A DNA stretch of 15,338 bases from Deltaproteobacteria bacterium (GCA_020342025.1 CP070840.1:877494-892831); one strand, 5' to 3'; shown: positions 6,089 through 12,992, counted from the first letter of the stretch. Translations and numbers: made by a program. Notes: generated from the sequence alone by a model not told the origin.

Positions 6089-6542
6089 GAAAATGAGAAG
6101 AAAAAGGATGTGCAAATCTTTTTGAAATTTTTTCTGAGATATCACTTTGCCTCCGACCTGTAGGGCCCAGGCCCCGGAGGGTAGATCCTACGCATCGGAA
6201 AGCCCAGATTCTTTATTTCGGATCTGAGTGAACTCTGAGAAGAAAGCTCGGGTGGGTCAAGACGAAATTGCCCATCCTGAGGCAATAGATAAGAAGGGCC
6301 ACAACTCATTTTATAGAACATGAATGCGCCCTGTTTGGGCTGCAACGTACAACATGTTGGGAATACTTGACTTTTTAGTGGCTCTCGCCTATCATATTTC
6401 AAATCTCTTCTTCTAACCCCGCGGCGAAAGACGCCAAAAAAAAGATGCCCACCTATCCCCTGGCCGGGAGTCTGCCCTTCTAGACCCCACGCGCGATTTT
6501 TCTGCAGAATTTAGATCACCTAGTAAACGGAGGCAGATGCCT
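6089..6542. other. Intergenic region and lipoprotein-gene leader
   Basis: An A/T-rich imperfect hairpin (AAAAAGGAT at 6101-6109 with ATCTTTTT at 6116-6123) followed by a T-rich run may weakly end the upstream gene. CCTCCG (6150-6155) can pair with CGGAGG (6175-6180), but no U-tract follows. CAACATGTTG (6350-6359) is a perfect 10-bp palindrome just before the promoter at 6367. The leader contains a GGCG-AAAGA-CGCC hairpin (6423-6435). I could not match it to a known riboswitch. No gene was found. Confidence 0.35.
6367..6395 (+). promoter_or_regulatory. Sigma70 promoter of the NlpC/P60 gene (twin promoter 2)
   Basis: -35 TTGACT (6367-6372), a 17-base spacer, -10 TATCAT (6390-6395), predicted start near 6402. 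It shares AATACTTGACTTTTT with the promoter at 4534, as well as the ATCTCTTCTTC just beyond the -10. The leader to the start codon is about 140 nt. Confidence 0.55.
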
Positions 6543-7436
6543 ATGGCAATGAGGATTCCAGGGCTTTCCAGAACACTTACCACGTCTGGGCGAAATGGAG
6601 GCATGAATCGCACCATTTTGTCGTTCGCCATACTGCTGCTGCTGGTCACGGGTTGCGGGGGCAGAAATGCTATTGTTCCGCAAACGACACAGCCTCCGCC
6701 CCAGCGGGCACCGCAGCCCCCGCCCCAGCAGTCACCGCAGCCGAGCCCGCGGCAAAGACCGGAGCCCTCATCGACGACAAGCAAACTGGCCCGAATGGGC
6801 TATTCCATTCAGGTGGGGGCCTTCTCCAATCTTGGCAATGCCATCAGGCTCACCGAATCCTTGGAGCGCCAGGGCTTGGATGCCTATTATTTTAGCCACA
6901 AAACAGGTCTGTATAAGGTTCGCTTCGGTGATTATTCGTCAAGAGAGGAAGCCCTCGACATGGCTGAACGTCTCAAAAAGACTGATAGCATTCGTAAGTA
7001 TTACATTGTCAGCCCTGAAGATTACGCATTCGCCAAGGAAAGGGTGTATGGCAGGGCGTATTTCAGAGAGGAGATCGTGGAAACGGCGGAGAGTTTTATA
7101 GGTCTCCCTTACCGGTGGGGCGGCTCTTCTGCAGATACGGGCTTCGATTGCAGCGGTTTGACCATGGCCGTCTACCATTTGAATGGCCTCAATCTGCCCC
7201 GTTCCTCATGGGCGCAATACAGCATGGGCGATCCGGTGCGGCGCGGCGCTCTGGATAAGGGCGATCTGGTCTTCTTCGCAACCTCCGGAGGCAGAAGAGT
7301 CTCTCATGTGGGCGTGTATGCGGGTGATGAAAGCTTTATCCACGCGCCGGGAAAAGGCAAAAGGATACGGGTGGACTCCCTTTCCAATAGGTATTATGCG
7401 GCCAGGTATCTAGGTGCAAGAACGTATCTGAAGTAG
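6543..7436 (+). CDS. SPOR-NlpC/P60 lipoprotein, putative peptidoglycan endopeptidase
   Basis: 297 residues from ATG 6543, chosen because GGAGG at 6529-6533 has a 9-base spacer. ATG 6603 would give a more typical lipoprotein signal (MNRTILSF, then LVTGC with Cys18), but its GGAGG is only one base away. Counting from 6543: lipobox Cys38, a Pro/Gln-rich linker (about 50-76), a SPOR domain (about 86-146, starting SIQVGAFSN) that binds denuded glycan strands, then NlpC/P60 (about 177-297). The catalytic residues are visible: Cys203 in DCSG, His255 in SHVGVY and His267 in FIHAP. It should be anchored to an envelope membrane and cut peptide stems, typically the D-Glu to diamino-acid bond, at septal or remodelling sites. 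The next gene begins 5 bases after its stop, so the two are probably cotranscribed. Confidence 0.9.
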   Translation: MAMRIPGLSRTLTTSGRNGGMNRTILSFAILLLLVTGCGGRNAIVPQTTQPPPQRAPQPPPQQSPQPSPRQRPEPSSTTSKLARMGYSIQVGAFSNLGNAIRLTESLERQGLDAYYFSHKTGLYKVRFGDYSSREEALDMAERLKKTDSIRKYYIVSPEDYAFAKERVYGRAYFREEIVETAESFIGLPYRWGGSSADTGFDCSGLTMAVYHLNGLNLPRSSWAQYSMGDPVRRGALDKGDLVFFATSGGRRVSHVGVYAGDESFIHAPGKGKRIRVDSLSNRYYAARYLGARTYLK

Positions 7437-7441
7437 GCGAA

Positions 7442-9118
7442 ATGACTAAACTCAGAGAGCAACTCATCCAAATTCAGAAAAAAAACTACCGCAAGAACGT
7501 CAAGTTGGTCCGGGAAAGTCTAGGGTACAACCCGGGGGTTGACACTTATAGGAAGGAGTATTTGCGCTATCTAAAAGATTATGAGGAAATTTCAAATAAA
7601 AAGGATCTGATAGGGAAGGCTTCGGCGGCTGACGTCATCTTTCACGGCGACTATCATACACTGGCGCAATCTCAACGTTCGGTCTTACGTATCCTTCGTG
7701 AACTTCAGGGAAAAAGAGAAATTGTACTTTGTCTGGAGATGTTTCACGGAAGCGATCAGAAGCATGTGGATAGATTTATGTCCGGCGAATTATCCGAGGA
7801 TTCTTTTCTGGACAAAATTGATTATGACAAGAAGTGGCCATTTCACTGGAGTTACTGGCGTCCCATTATTTCCCTCTGTCGAGACAACAAAATTCCCATT
7901 TTGGGCATAAACGCAGAAATTAATGACGCGAAGGGAATTAAGAGTCTGAGAAAACGTGATCGGTACTCTGCCCGGATTATTGCCAAGGTTTTTCTCTGCA
8001 ATCCAGGAAAGTTGATTTACGTGGTGGATGGCGACTTACACATGGCCCCCAATCACCTCCCGAAAAATGTCACTCAATTGTTGGGGCTGTTTGACGTGCC
8101 CGCAAAGGTTTTCATTATTTTCCAAAACGCGGAAACGCTTTACTGGAAGCTGTGCAACCAGGGGCTGGAGGAGGCGGATGTTCTCAGAATTAGTGAAAAC
8201 ATGTACTGTGTGATGAATACGATGCCAGCAAATAAAATCCAGTCTTACCTGAATTGGTTGGAATATTCCGAAGACGCGTATTTCCCTGTGCACAAGAACT
8301 GGGAGAATGATGGTTTTGAAGGGAGGGGGGCCATGGTGCACGACATGGTGACCACCCTTGCCTCAATTTTCAAGCTTGAAGTCCCCGCTGATGCCCTGCA
8401 GAGACTGACAATTTACTATCCTGACAACCTCTATTTCATGGAGCTTCTTCATGAGACCCCCGAGTTAAAGGGCCAGCTTCGACTTGTCAGGGATAAGATT
8501 AAACGCGGTGAGGGATTCCTTTTGGAATTTGAGCGCTCAGGGGAGATGGCGTACCTTATTTACCTGGCGAACTCGAACATAAATATGGCTGCTGAGGAAT
8601 CATTTCATTTTCTGAATGCTATTCTCAGGGGACCTATAAAAACGCCGCTCAGTCCGTTCGATTATTTTTATCGTCATGTGATTACCGAATGTCTGGGATT
8701 CTTTGGGAGTAAGTTCTTAAACGAGAAGCGAAAGGCACAATCGGAGAACTCCATCCGGAGATTCCTGGGTAAAGTAAAGCGAGGTGAGCAAAAAAGAGGC
8801 GACCAGGAGACCATACAAGTGGCCAGGTATATTTTGCAGCATTTCTACATGCAGAGAAAGACCACTGATGCAGCGGAATTTATAAAAAAGTTTCACGTCC
8901 AATACAAAAGCCGGTCGGCCATTTCTCGAACATTCAGCACGCAACTGGGGTATATGTTGGGGAACAAGCTTTATTATGCTGTGAAAAGGGAGAAATTCTC
9001 CATGGACAGGATTCGGGAAATTCTTCAAGATCCATTTGACAAACCCATGAAGGCCTTTGACTGCTACCTGGAAATCAGTGACCGGGTAAAGAAGGTAAAG
9101 CATGTGAGTCGGTTATAG
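7442..9118 (+). CDS. ChaN-family protein with long unknown C-terminal region
   Basis: 558 residues. The N-terminal half resembles the ChaN/haem-binding-uptake family (PF04187, related to Tiki/TraB-type folds). FHGDYH (67-72) matches the conserved first His motif, CLEMFHGSDQ (97-106) the Glu motif, WSYWRPI (136-142) and LGIN (154-157) the middle block, and VVDGDLHMAPNHLP (194-207) the last His motif. ChaN itself is a haem-binding lipoprotein, but this protein has no signal peptide or lipobox and looks cytoplasmic. Residues about 260-558 match nothing I know: mixed helices with many Lys/Arg, no clear membrane segment. The roughly double length compared with ChaN is notable. It starts 5 bases after the NlpC/P60 lipoprotein gene with no separate Shine-Dalgarno beyond TAGG, which suggests translational coupling. 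Confidence 0.75.
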   Translation: MTKLREQLIQIQKKNYRKNVKLVRESLGYNPGVDTYRKEYLRYLKDYEEISNKKDLIGKASAADVIFHGDYHTLAQSQRSVLRILRELQGKREIVLCLEMFHGSDQKHVDRFMSGELSEDSFLDKIDYDKKWPFHWSYWRPIISLCRDNKIPILGINAEINDAKGIKSLRKRDRYSARIIAKVFLCNPGKLIYVVDGDLHMAPNHLPKNVTQLLGLFDVPAKVFIIFQNAETLYWKLCNQGLEEADVLRISENMYCVMNTMPANKIQSYLNWLEYSEDAYFPVHKNWENDGFEGRGAMVHDMVTTLASIFKLEVPADALQRLTIYYPDNLYFMELLHETPELKGQLRLVRDKIKRGEGFLLEFERSGEMAYLIYLANSNINMAAEESFHFLNAILRGPIKTPLSPFDYFYRHVITECLGFFGSKFLNEKRKAQSENSIRRFLGKVKRGEQKRGDQETIQVARYILQHFYMQRKTTDAAEFIKKFHVQYKSRSAISRTFSTQLGYMLGNKLYYAVKREKFSMDRIREILQDPFDKPMKAFDCYLEISDRVKKVKHVSRL

Positions 9119-9206
9119 ACTCTAGATGGGGCATGCCGCCCAGTGCAATAGTCCGGACTCTGCCCACCTTTTCCCGGGAGAAAAACTATTTTAATGGAGA
9201 CATGAG

Positions 9207-9551
9207 ATGAAAGACGCGATAAAGGCAATAATAGGAATTTTCGTTATTGTGTGCATCGTAAGTGCACTTTGGCCCTTTTGGAATAGTTACTGGCTTGGTA
9301 AGGAATTGGAAAATGTTTGCGTGTATGGAACAAAGAATAGCGTTGAGGATACAAGGGCATTTTTGACTGAGAGAATGCAGGAAAAGCGCTATGATTTCAG
9401 TGGAGATGATTTCTCCATAGAAAAAGATGAAAAAAATAGAGTCCAGATCAGTATCACTTATACGGACGAGATAAGTGTTCTCGGCGTCACATTAAAGGAG
9501 TTGAGATTTACAGTGGAGAGGAGTGCGTCTGAAAAGGCGCAACGTTGGTAG
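9207..9551 (+). CDS. Small single-pass membrane protein, unknown function
   Basis: 114 residues. One hydrophobic segment (about 6-24, AIKAIIGIFVIVCIVSALWPF) is followed by a charged domain ending in predicted beta strands (VQISITYTDEISVLGVTLKELRFTVER). Few positive charges follow the membrane segment, so the C-terminal domain is probably outside the cytoplasm. The start is supported by GGAGA at 9196-9200 with a 6-base spacer. The layout (anchor helix plus small beta domain) resembles short hypothetical proteins common in delta-proteobacteria, but I cannot name a family. It lies between the ChaN-like gene and the cytochrome gene, with 88 and 109 base gaps. A perfect AGTCCGGACT palindrome (9150-9159) precedes it. 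Confidence 0.7.
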   Translation: MKDAIKAIIGIFVIVCIVSALWPFWNSYWLGKELENVCVYGTKNSVEDTRAFLTERMQEKRYDFSGDDFSIEKDEKNRVQISITYTDEISVLGVTLKELRFTVERSASEKAQRW

Positions 9552-9660
9552 GCTGATTTCAGTGATGATACCTGAATGAGATGGGGTTTTGGGGAGGCTG
9601 GAGGTGTTGACCTGCGCCAGGGACAAATGATATTGGGACTCGGGGAAGGAGGGCGTGGGG

Positions 9661-10089
9661 ATGAAAGATGGATGGCCAATGGTTTGGATGGCGATTTTCA
9701 CCTGTCTTATTCTAGTGCTGGTGGGCAGGATTACGGTTGCTGAAGAGCCATCTGTACCCGAGGAAATAGTCATTGATAATGCGGGGTACGAAAAAGACAG
9801 AAAGGGGCCTGTCACTTTTTCCCATCTGACCCACATCGAAGATTACGAGGTCTCTTGCGATGCGTGTCACCATGACTATCAAGAAGGTAAAAACGTATGG
9901 AAAGAAGGAGACCCGGTAAAGAAATGTGCAGATTGCCACAGCCCACTAGAGGGCAAGGAGAATGTTAAGAAGCTGAGCATAGCATTCCACAAAAACTGCA
10001 AGACTTGCCACAAGAAAGCCGTAAAAGAAGGTGTGTCGGAAGACGCACCCTTCAAAAGCTGCTATCACTGCCACGAGAGAGAACCGTAA
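9661..10089 (+). CDS. Periplasmic tetrahaem cytochrome c3 (class III cytochrome c)
   Basis: 142 residues. A Sec signal peptide (about 1-27, ending ITVA before EEP) exports it. Four CxxCH haem sites are visible: CDACH (66-70), CADCH (89-93), CKTCH (113-117) and CYHCH (134-138). Four further His (55, 58, 71, 110) are placed like the distal axial ligands of cytochrome c3, with two in an FSHLTH segment. The family is an electron shuttle between periplasmic hydrogenases or formate dehydrogenases and membrane complexes in sulfate and metal reducers. Spacing is all CxxCH, whereas Desulfovibrio c3 usually has some CxxxxCH sites. I chose ATG 9661 over GTG 9655 because AAGGAGG (9646-9652) has an 8-base spacer to it. 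Haem-export genes are not nearby. Confidence 0.93.
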   Translation: MKDGWPMVWMAIFTCLILVLVGRITVAEEPSVPEEIVIDNAGYEKDRKGPVTFSHLTHIEDYEVSCDACHHDYQEGKNVWKEGDPVKKCADCHSPLEGKENVKKLSIAFHKNCKTCHKKAVKEGVSEDAPFKSCYHCHEREP

Positions 10090-10764
10090 AGCCTGTCTCC
10101 CGGGAGAATTGCCTGTGATTGAGGGGATAGGGAAAGGGATCGGTGTCAGTTCTTTTCGGCGTTGACCCGGATTTGGGTATGTAAACTCATACCAATAAGT
10201 GGCATCTGATTTCTCACAAGTAGGTATTTTCTTAGCTTTCTCTTTAATAATCCTGAAAGCGTTCTTTCTAACCGTTTGATATCAGGATAAAGCTTACAGC
10301 TCTTCCCTTTGGCACATCCCTTGCTGCATTGCATTTCAGTGAGGGCCTTCCACTACGCCTTGGAGCTGCCCTCTTAAATGCCTCGTTTCACTCTCCATGG
10401 AACTTGCCCTGTTCTGTGGGAAGCGAACAAGTGCATGCCTCAGGATAGGTCAGAGCCATAAGGGTCCACAGGTAGAAGCTGCCAAAATTATTCAAAGAAA
10501 AGGGACCAACGGGTTTGACCTATCCATTTTTTTTAGAGACCCATCAATTGCGCAAACGGATACTGATTCTGATTCAAAAAGGGACAATGTCTTGTCGGTT
10601 GTCTGTGATGCACACCTCTGTGGGGTGACATGAAATGCGCCCAGTGAGGCCGGATTGTTTGGTTTTCTCAAATTGAGTATTTGCTTGCCCATTTGTTCTA
10701 TTAATGATATGTGAGCCTATCTAAGAATTTGAAATCAGAGTAAACTTCAAAGCCCTTTCAAAGC
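10090..10764. other. 675-base region without a convincing gene
   Basis: CTCCCGGGAG (10097-10106) is a palindrome just after the cytochrome gene, and GTATG (10178-10182) with CATAC (10189-10193) forms a short hairpin. Neither is followed by a U-tract. A minus-strand frame (10146-10334, 62 residues, Cys-rich start CSKGCAKGKSC then a basic helix) and a plus-strand frame (10397-10633) are open, but neither has a good ribosome site or a recognisable family. TTGCCC (10684-10689), 17 bases before TATGTG (10707-10712), is a weak promoter candidate for the next gene. Confidence 0.35.
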
Positions 10765-10950
10765 ATGGGAGGAAAAAAAACCATAGGCATTGTCCTGTTC
10801 GGTGTCGGGGCAGTCATTTTGATTCTGTCTCTCGCGGCAGACCCCATCGGGATTGGGGGCTCGCCCGGCTTTGGGTGGAAACAGATACTTGGCTCCCTGG
10901 CGGGAGCGCTTTTGACTGTGGTAGGATTGGCCCTAGGATACAAGAAATAG
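10765..10950 (+). CDS. Small two-helix membrane protein
   Basis: 61 residues with two hydrophobic segments (about 6-24, IGIVLFGVGAVILILSLAA, and about 41-57, ILGSLAGALLTVVGLALGY). A Gly-rich loop DPIGIGGSPGFGWKQ joins them, and the protein ends in Lys-Lys. This layout recurs in short uncharacterised proteins of bacteria and archaea, so I believe it is expressed. Both termini carry Lys residues (GGKK at the start), which by the positive-inside rule puts them in the cytoplasm with the loop outside. No good Shine-Dalgarno precedes the ATG. Function is unknown, and no neighbour suggests one. Confidence 0.65.
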   Translation: MGGKKTIGIVLFGVGAVILILSLAADPIGIGGSPGFGWKQILGSLAGALLTVVGLALGYKK

Positions 10951-11038
10951 TCCTCCGGCCCCGCACCCGAACCCTCCAAGATTTTCCTTGTTGATTTTAG
11001 CCGTTATTAGAAGAATTACAGGAAACAGGAGAACTCAT

Positions 11039-11137
11039 ATGTATTCCAGGATGATTCTCTTCGCTTTGATGCTGCTTTTCTTCTCCTATGTGTGCTCCAA
11101 GTGGGCCGTTATTTCCCTCTCTTTCATGGTGAAGTAA
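11039..11137 (+). CDS. 32-residue hydrophobic small protein
   Basis: Thirty-two codons from ATG 11039 to TAA 11135-11137, giving a protein that starts MYSRMILFALMLLFFSYVCS and continues KWAVISLSFMVK. An AGGAG (11027-11031) with a 7-base spacer is among the best ribosome sites in the window. Residues about 5-19 could span a membrane, with a Cys at 19 and a Lys at 21. An intrinsic-terminator-like hairpin lies about 120 bases downstream. Small membrane proteins of this size often modulate larger membrane complexes, but no partner is indicated. Chance occurrence is possible because the ORF is short. Confidence 0.45.
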   Translation: MYSRMILFALMLLFFSYVCSKWAVISLSFMVK

Positions 11138-11254
11138 CTTCATCCTGAAAAGTCCACCTAAAGAGGGAGCGTCAGTCTTGCTTTGCTTAGCATGGCCCAT
11201 CTCACCCTAATCACTACTCAAAGAGCAAAACATTACTGGCCGGAGAGAAGGCGT

Positions 11255-11292
11255 TCACAAGGTCATCCTGACCGCACGCTTGTGAGGTTTTT
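11255..11292 (+). terminator. Possible intrinsic terminator after the 32-codon ORF
   Basis: TCACAAG (11255-11261) pairs perfectly with CTTGTGA (11279-11285). Inside it GGTCA/TGACC can form an alternative hairpin. After GG comes TTTTT (11288-11292). Confidence 0.5.
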
Positions 11293-11314
11293 GCGTAAAG
11301 GCTTTGTTTTGTCC

Positions 11315-11343
11315 TTGACGGAGATTTCCAGACTCTCTATGTT
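11315..11343 (+). promoter_or_regulatory. Sigma70 promoter of candidate small RNA
   Basis: -35 TTGACG (11315-11320, 5 of 6), a 17-base spacer, and -10 TATGTT (11338-11343, 4 of 6). The predicted start is A11350. No ORF follows before the terminator at 11384. Confidence 0.5.
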
Positions 11344-11349
11344 CTCTCC

Positions 11350-11436
11350 AACTGGGGATTAGGTGGTTGACCTGTCTCTGGTGAAGCCCCTGTCTATCCT
11401 TCGGAGGAAAGGGTTAGGTTTCAGGGGCTTTATTTT
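11350..11436 (+). ncRNA. Candidate orphan small RNA, about 87 nt
   Basis: A compact transcription unit: a promoter with ideal spacing just upstream, an unstructured-looking 5' part (11350-11383), then a strong intrinsic terminator. The terminal stem encloses a second small hairpin, TCCT-TCGG-AGGA (11397-11408). There is no start codon with a ribosome site inside. The next gene is on the opposite strand, so this is not a leader or riboswitch for it. Size and layout fit a trans-acting bacterial sRNA. I do not recognise a known family, and the length is too short for a typical 6S RNA. Expression is inferred from sequence only. Confidence 0.45.
11384..11436 (+). terminator. Strong intrinsic terminator of the candidate sRNA
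   Basis: AAGCCCCTG (11384-11392) and CAGGGGCTT (11422-11430) form a perfect 9-bp stem, followed by TATTTT. The 29-base apical part contains its own 4-bp hairpin. Confidence 0.7.
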
Positions 11437-11681
11437 CTGGTTGGACTGAGATGTGTAGGAGAATTACAGGTTATCCAACGAAGCACTTTCGGTCGAAAGA
11501 AAGCGGCCATCGGAAATCCGTAGGGCTGAGACGGTTTTCTTTCAGCTCCGTTGGGCACTGTTTTCGAGCCTTCTTCAAAAACAGGACAGTCGGGAAATGG
11601 AGTTCTATGAAAGGTTGGAGGCTGGTCGTGGTGGGGTTCAAGGTAAGCGAGGAAGAGTGCCTTGGTACCGATCGTTATTTG
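11437..11681. other. Convergent intergenic region, nothing clear
   Basis: This stretch separates the candidate sRNA from the end of the minus-strand ketosynthase gene. A plus-strand frame from ATG 11451 stays open into the ketosynthase antisense region, but it lacks a ribosome site and family likeness. No clear terminator for the minus-strand gene was found. Confidence 0.3.
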
Positions 11682-12743
11682 TCAGGGCATTCTGTAAACC
11701 ACAGAGTTAATGTTCATCCCGGCTCCTACAGAAGCAAATACCGTTATATCACCGGAGTGCAATTTGTGGTTATTAAGCTTTCCTCTCTGTAGAAGGTCAA
11801 ACAGTGTGGGCAGGGTTGCCACTGAACTGTTACCCAGCCAGGAAATGGTCATGGGCATAATGTGATCAGGGATGTTTTTCATTTTGTACAACTTGAACAG
11901 CCTTTTCAATATAGCCTCATCCATCTTTTGATTTGCCTGGTGTATAAGGACTTTCTTCACATCCGTTAAGGTGAACCCGGCCTTATCAAGACTCTGTTTT
12001 ACCACTTCAGGAACTGTCTTTACTGCATACTTGTATATCTCGTGACCCCGCATTTTGAGGAACAAATTTCCGCCATCGAGTTTTGGGTTGTATGACTTAT
12101 CAATCCACAACAGGTAAGCCTCCTCAAGGGTATCGGATCTCGTAACATGCGCAAGGATGCCAGCATCCCCTTGCGTTGCTTCAACCAAGGTAGCTCCGGC
12201 CCCATCGGCATATATCATGCTGTCCATATCATGGGGATCTGAGAACCTTGATAGCGTCTCAGCGCCTATAACAAGAACCTTCTTTGCATCACCGGACTTG
12301 ATGTAGTAATTGGCCAGAATCATTCCATGCAGCCAGCCAGGACAGCCAAAAGGGACATCAAAGGCAATCGTGTAAGGATTTTTTATTCTCAACTTGTGTT
12401 TCACCCTGGCGGCGATGGTTGGAACCATATCAGGTCTTCTGCCGTCCTCATTCAAATCCCCCAAGTTTTGAGCGACTATGATGCAATCCAGGCTTTCCAT
12501 GTCTATGCCATCCAGGGCTTGTTTTGCGGCCTGAAAGGCGATATCAGAGGTTTTTAGCCCATCTGTTAGATATCTCCTTTCGTTGATGCAGGTTATATCC
12601 TGGAACTGACTAATGATATCATGGGTTGGCTTCTCAAGTTTTGTCCCATCAGGGCCATAGAATTGATGGCCGAGAAAATACTCGTTTGGTACCTTTAGGG
12701 TGGGAATATAGCTGCCCGTTGCAGTAATAATGGCATTCGGCAT
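11682..12743 (-). CDS. 3-oxoacyl-ACP synthase III (FabH-like ketosynthase)
   Basis: 353 residues, thiolase fold, about 35 longer than E. coli FabH. The complete Cys-His-Asn triad of initiating ketosynthases is visible: Cys134 in FDVPFGCPGWLHGM, His268 in LIHQANQKM, and Asn305 in WLGNSSVATLP. The C-terminal FASVGAGMNINSVVY is the glycine-rich end of the fold. FabH enzymes condense a starter acyl-CoA with malonyl-ACP in the cytoplasm to begin fatty-acid or related acyl chains. The extra length, with an insertion early in the protein (about 20-45), matches FabH-like paralogues used for special starters. No acyl carrier or other fatty-acid gene is near, so the substrate is unknown. The Shine-Dalgarno AAAGGAGG (12766 to 12759) lies 15 bases before the ATG, unusually far, yet no in-frame start is closer. 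Confidence 0.88.
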   Translation of the reverse strand: MPNAIITATGSYIPTLKVPNEYFLGHQFYGPDGTKLEKPTHDIISQFQDITCINERRYLTDGLKTSDIAFQAAKQALDGIDMESLDCIIVAQNLGDLNEDGRRPDMVPTIAARVKHKLRIKNPYTIAFDVPFGCPGWLHGMILANYYIKSGDAKKVLVIGAETLSRFSDPHDMDSMIYADGAGATLVEATQGDAGILAHVTRSDTLEEAYLLWIDKSYNPKLDGGNLFLKMRGHEIYKYAVKTVPEVVKQSLDKAGFTLTDVKKVLIHQANQKMDEAILKRLFKLYKMKNIPDHIMPMTISWLGNSSVATLPTLFDLLQRGKLNNHKLHSGDITVFASVGAGMNINSVVYRMP

Positions 12744-12834
12744 GTCAGAATCAGTCTGCCTCCTTTAAAGAGAATTCAAAAAATCGACTCGTCATAAAGG
12801 AGCCAATTTTAAGAATTTGGTATATTAATAAAAT

Positions 12835-12895
12835 GGGTCCAACCGGTTTTTGACTCTTTTCAGGATATCATAAGAGTCAAAACCAGCTTGGACCC
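12835..12895. repeat. Long inverted repeat in the ketosynthase leader
   Basis: Two 24-base arms (12835-12858 and 12872-12895) match at 21 positions when one is reverse-complemented. The outer GGGTCCAA and inner GACTCTT blocks are perfect, and the loop is 13 bases. On the minus strand the hairpin is followed by ATTTTATT, so it could end or attenuate transcription. It may also be a mobile repeat or a stabilising 5' stem-loop. Confidence 0.65.
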
Positions 12896-12899
12896 TATA

Positions 12900-12908
12900 A
12901 TTATAACA
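12900..12908 (-). promoter_or_regulatory. Extended -10 promoter for the ketosynthase gene
   Basis: On the minus strand TGTTATAAT (12908 to 12900) is a perfect extended -10 (TGnTATAAT), which can work without a good -35. The TTGACA at 12937-12932 is 26 bases away, too far for normal use. The predicted start near 12893 places the long hairpin at the very 5' end of the mRNA, leaving a leader of about 150 nt. Confidence 0.5.
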
Positions 12909-12992
12909 TATCCGGAGAAAGATGTTTATTGTGTCAACACCTTAAATCATATTTCTTCCACTCAGTCAACCATGTGCCCACTTTCGGGTTTC

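Noticed and set aside
6150..6180. CCTCCG/CGGAGG hairpin as a terminator after the UDG-like gene
   Set aside because: No U-tract follows on either strand.
6142..6402. Minus-strand frame of 86 codons
   Set aside because: It overlaps twin promoter 2, has chance-like composition and shows no ribosome site.
6402..6540. Possible c-di-GMP-type riboswitch in the NlpC/P60 leader
   Set aside because: Only a small GGCG/CGCC hairpin with a purine-rich loop was found. The conserved core and second stem of the GEMM family could not be identified.
9607..9637. TTGACC followed by an ATATTG-like -10 before the cytochrome gene
   Set aside because: The -10 matches the consensus too poorly to call.
10146..10334. 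Minus-strand 62-codon frame with a Cys-rich start
   Set aside because: The nearest GGAAGG is too far from the ATG, and no family is recognised. It is kept only as a note in the region entry.
10397..10633. Plus-strand 78-codon frame
   Set aside because: No ribosome site, no family likeness, and an opposite frame of similar quality on the minus strand.
11451..11792. Plus-strand 113-codon frame overlapping the ketosynthase gene end
   Set aside because: Its last third is antisense to conserved FabH sequence, it has no ribosome site, and its composition is skewed to Arg, Ser and Gly.
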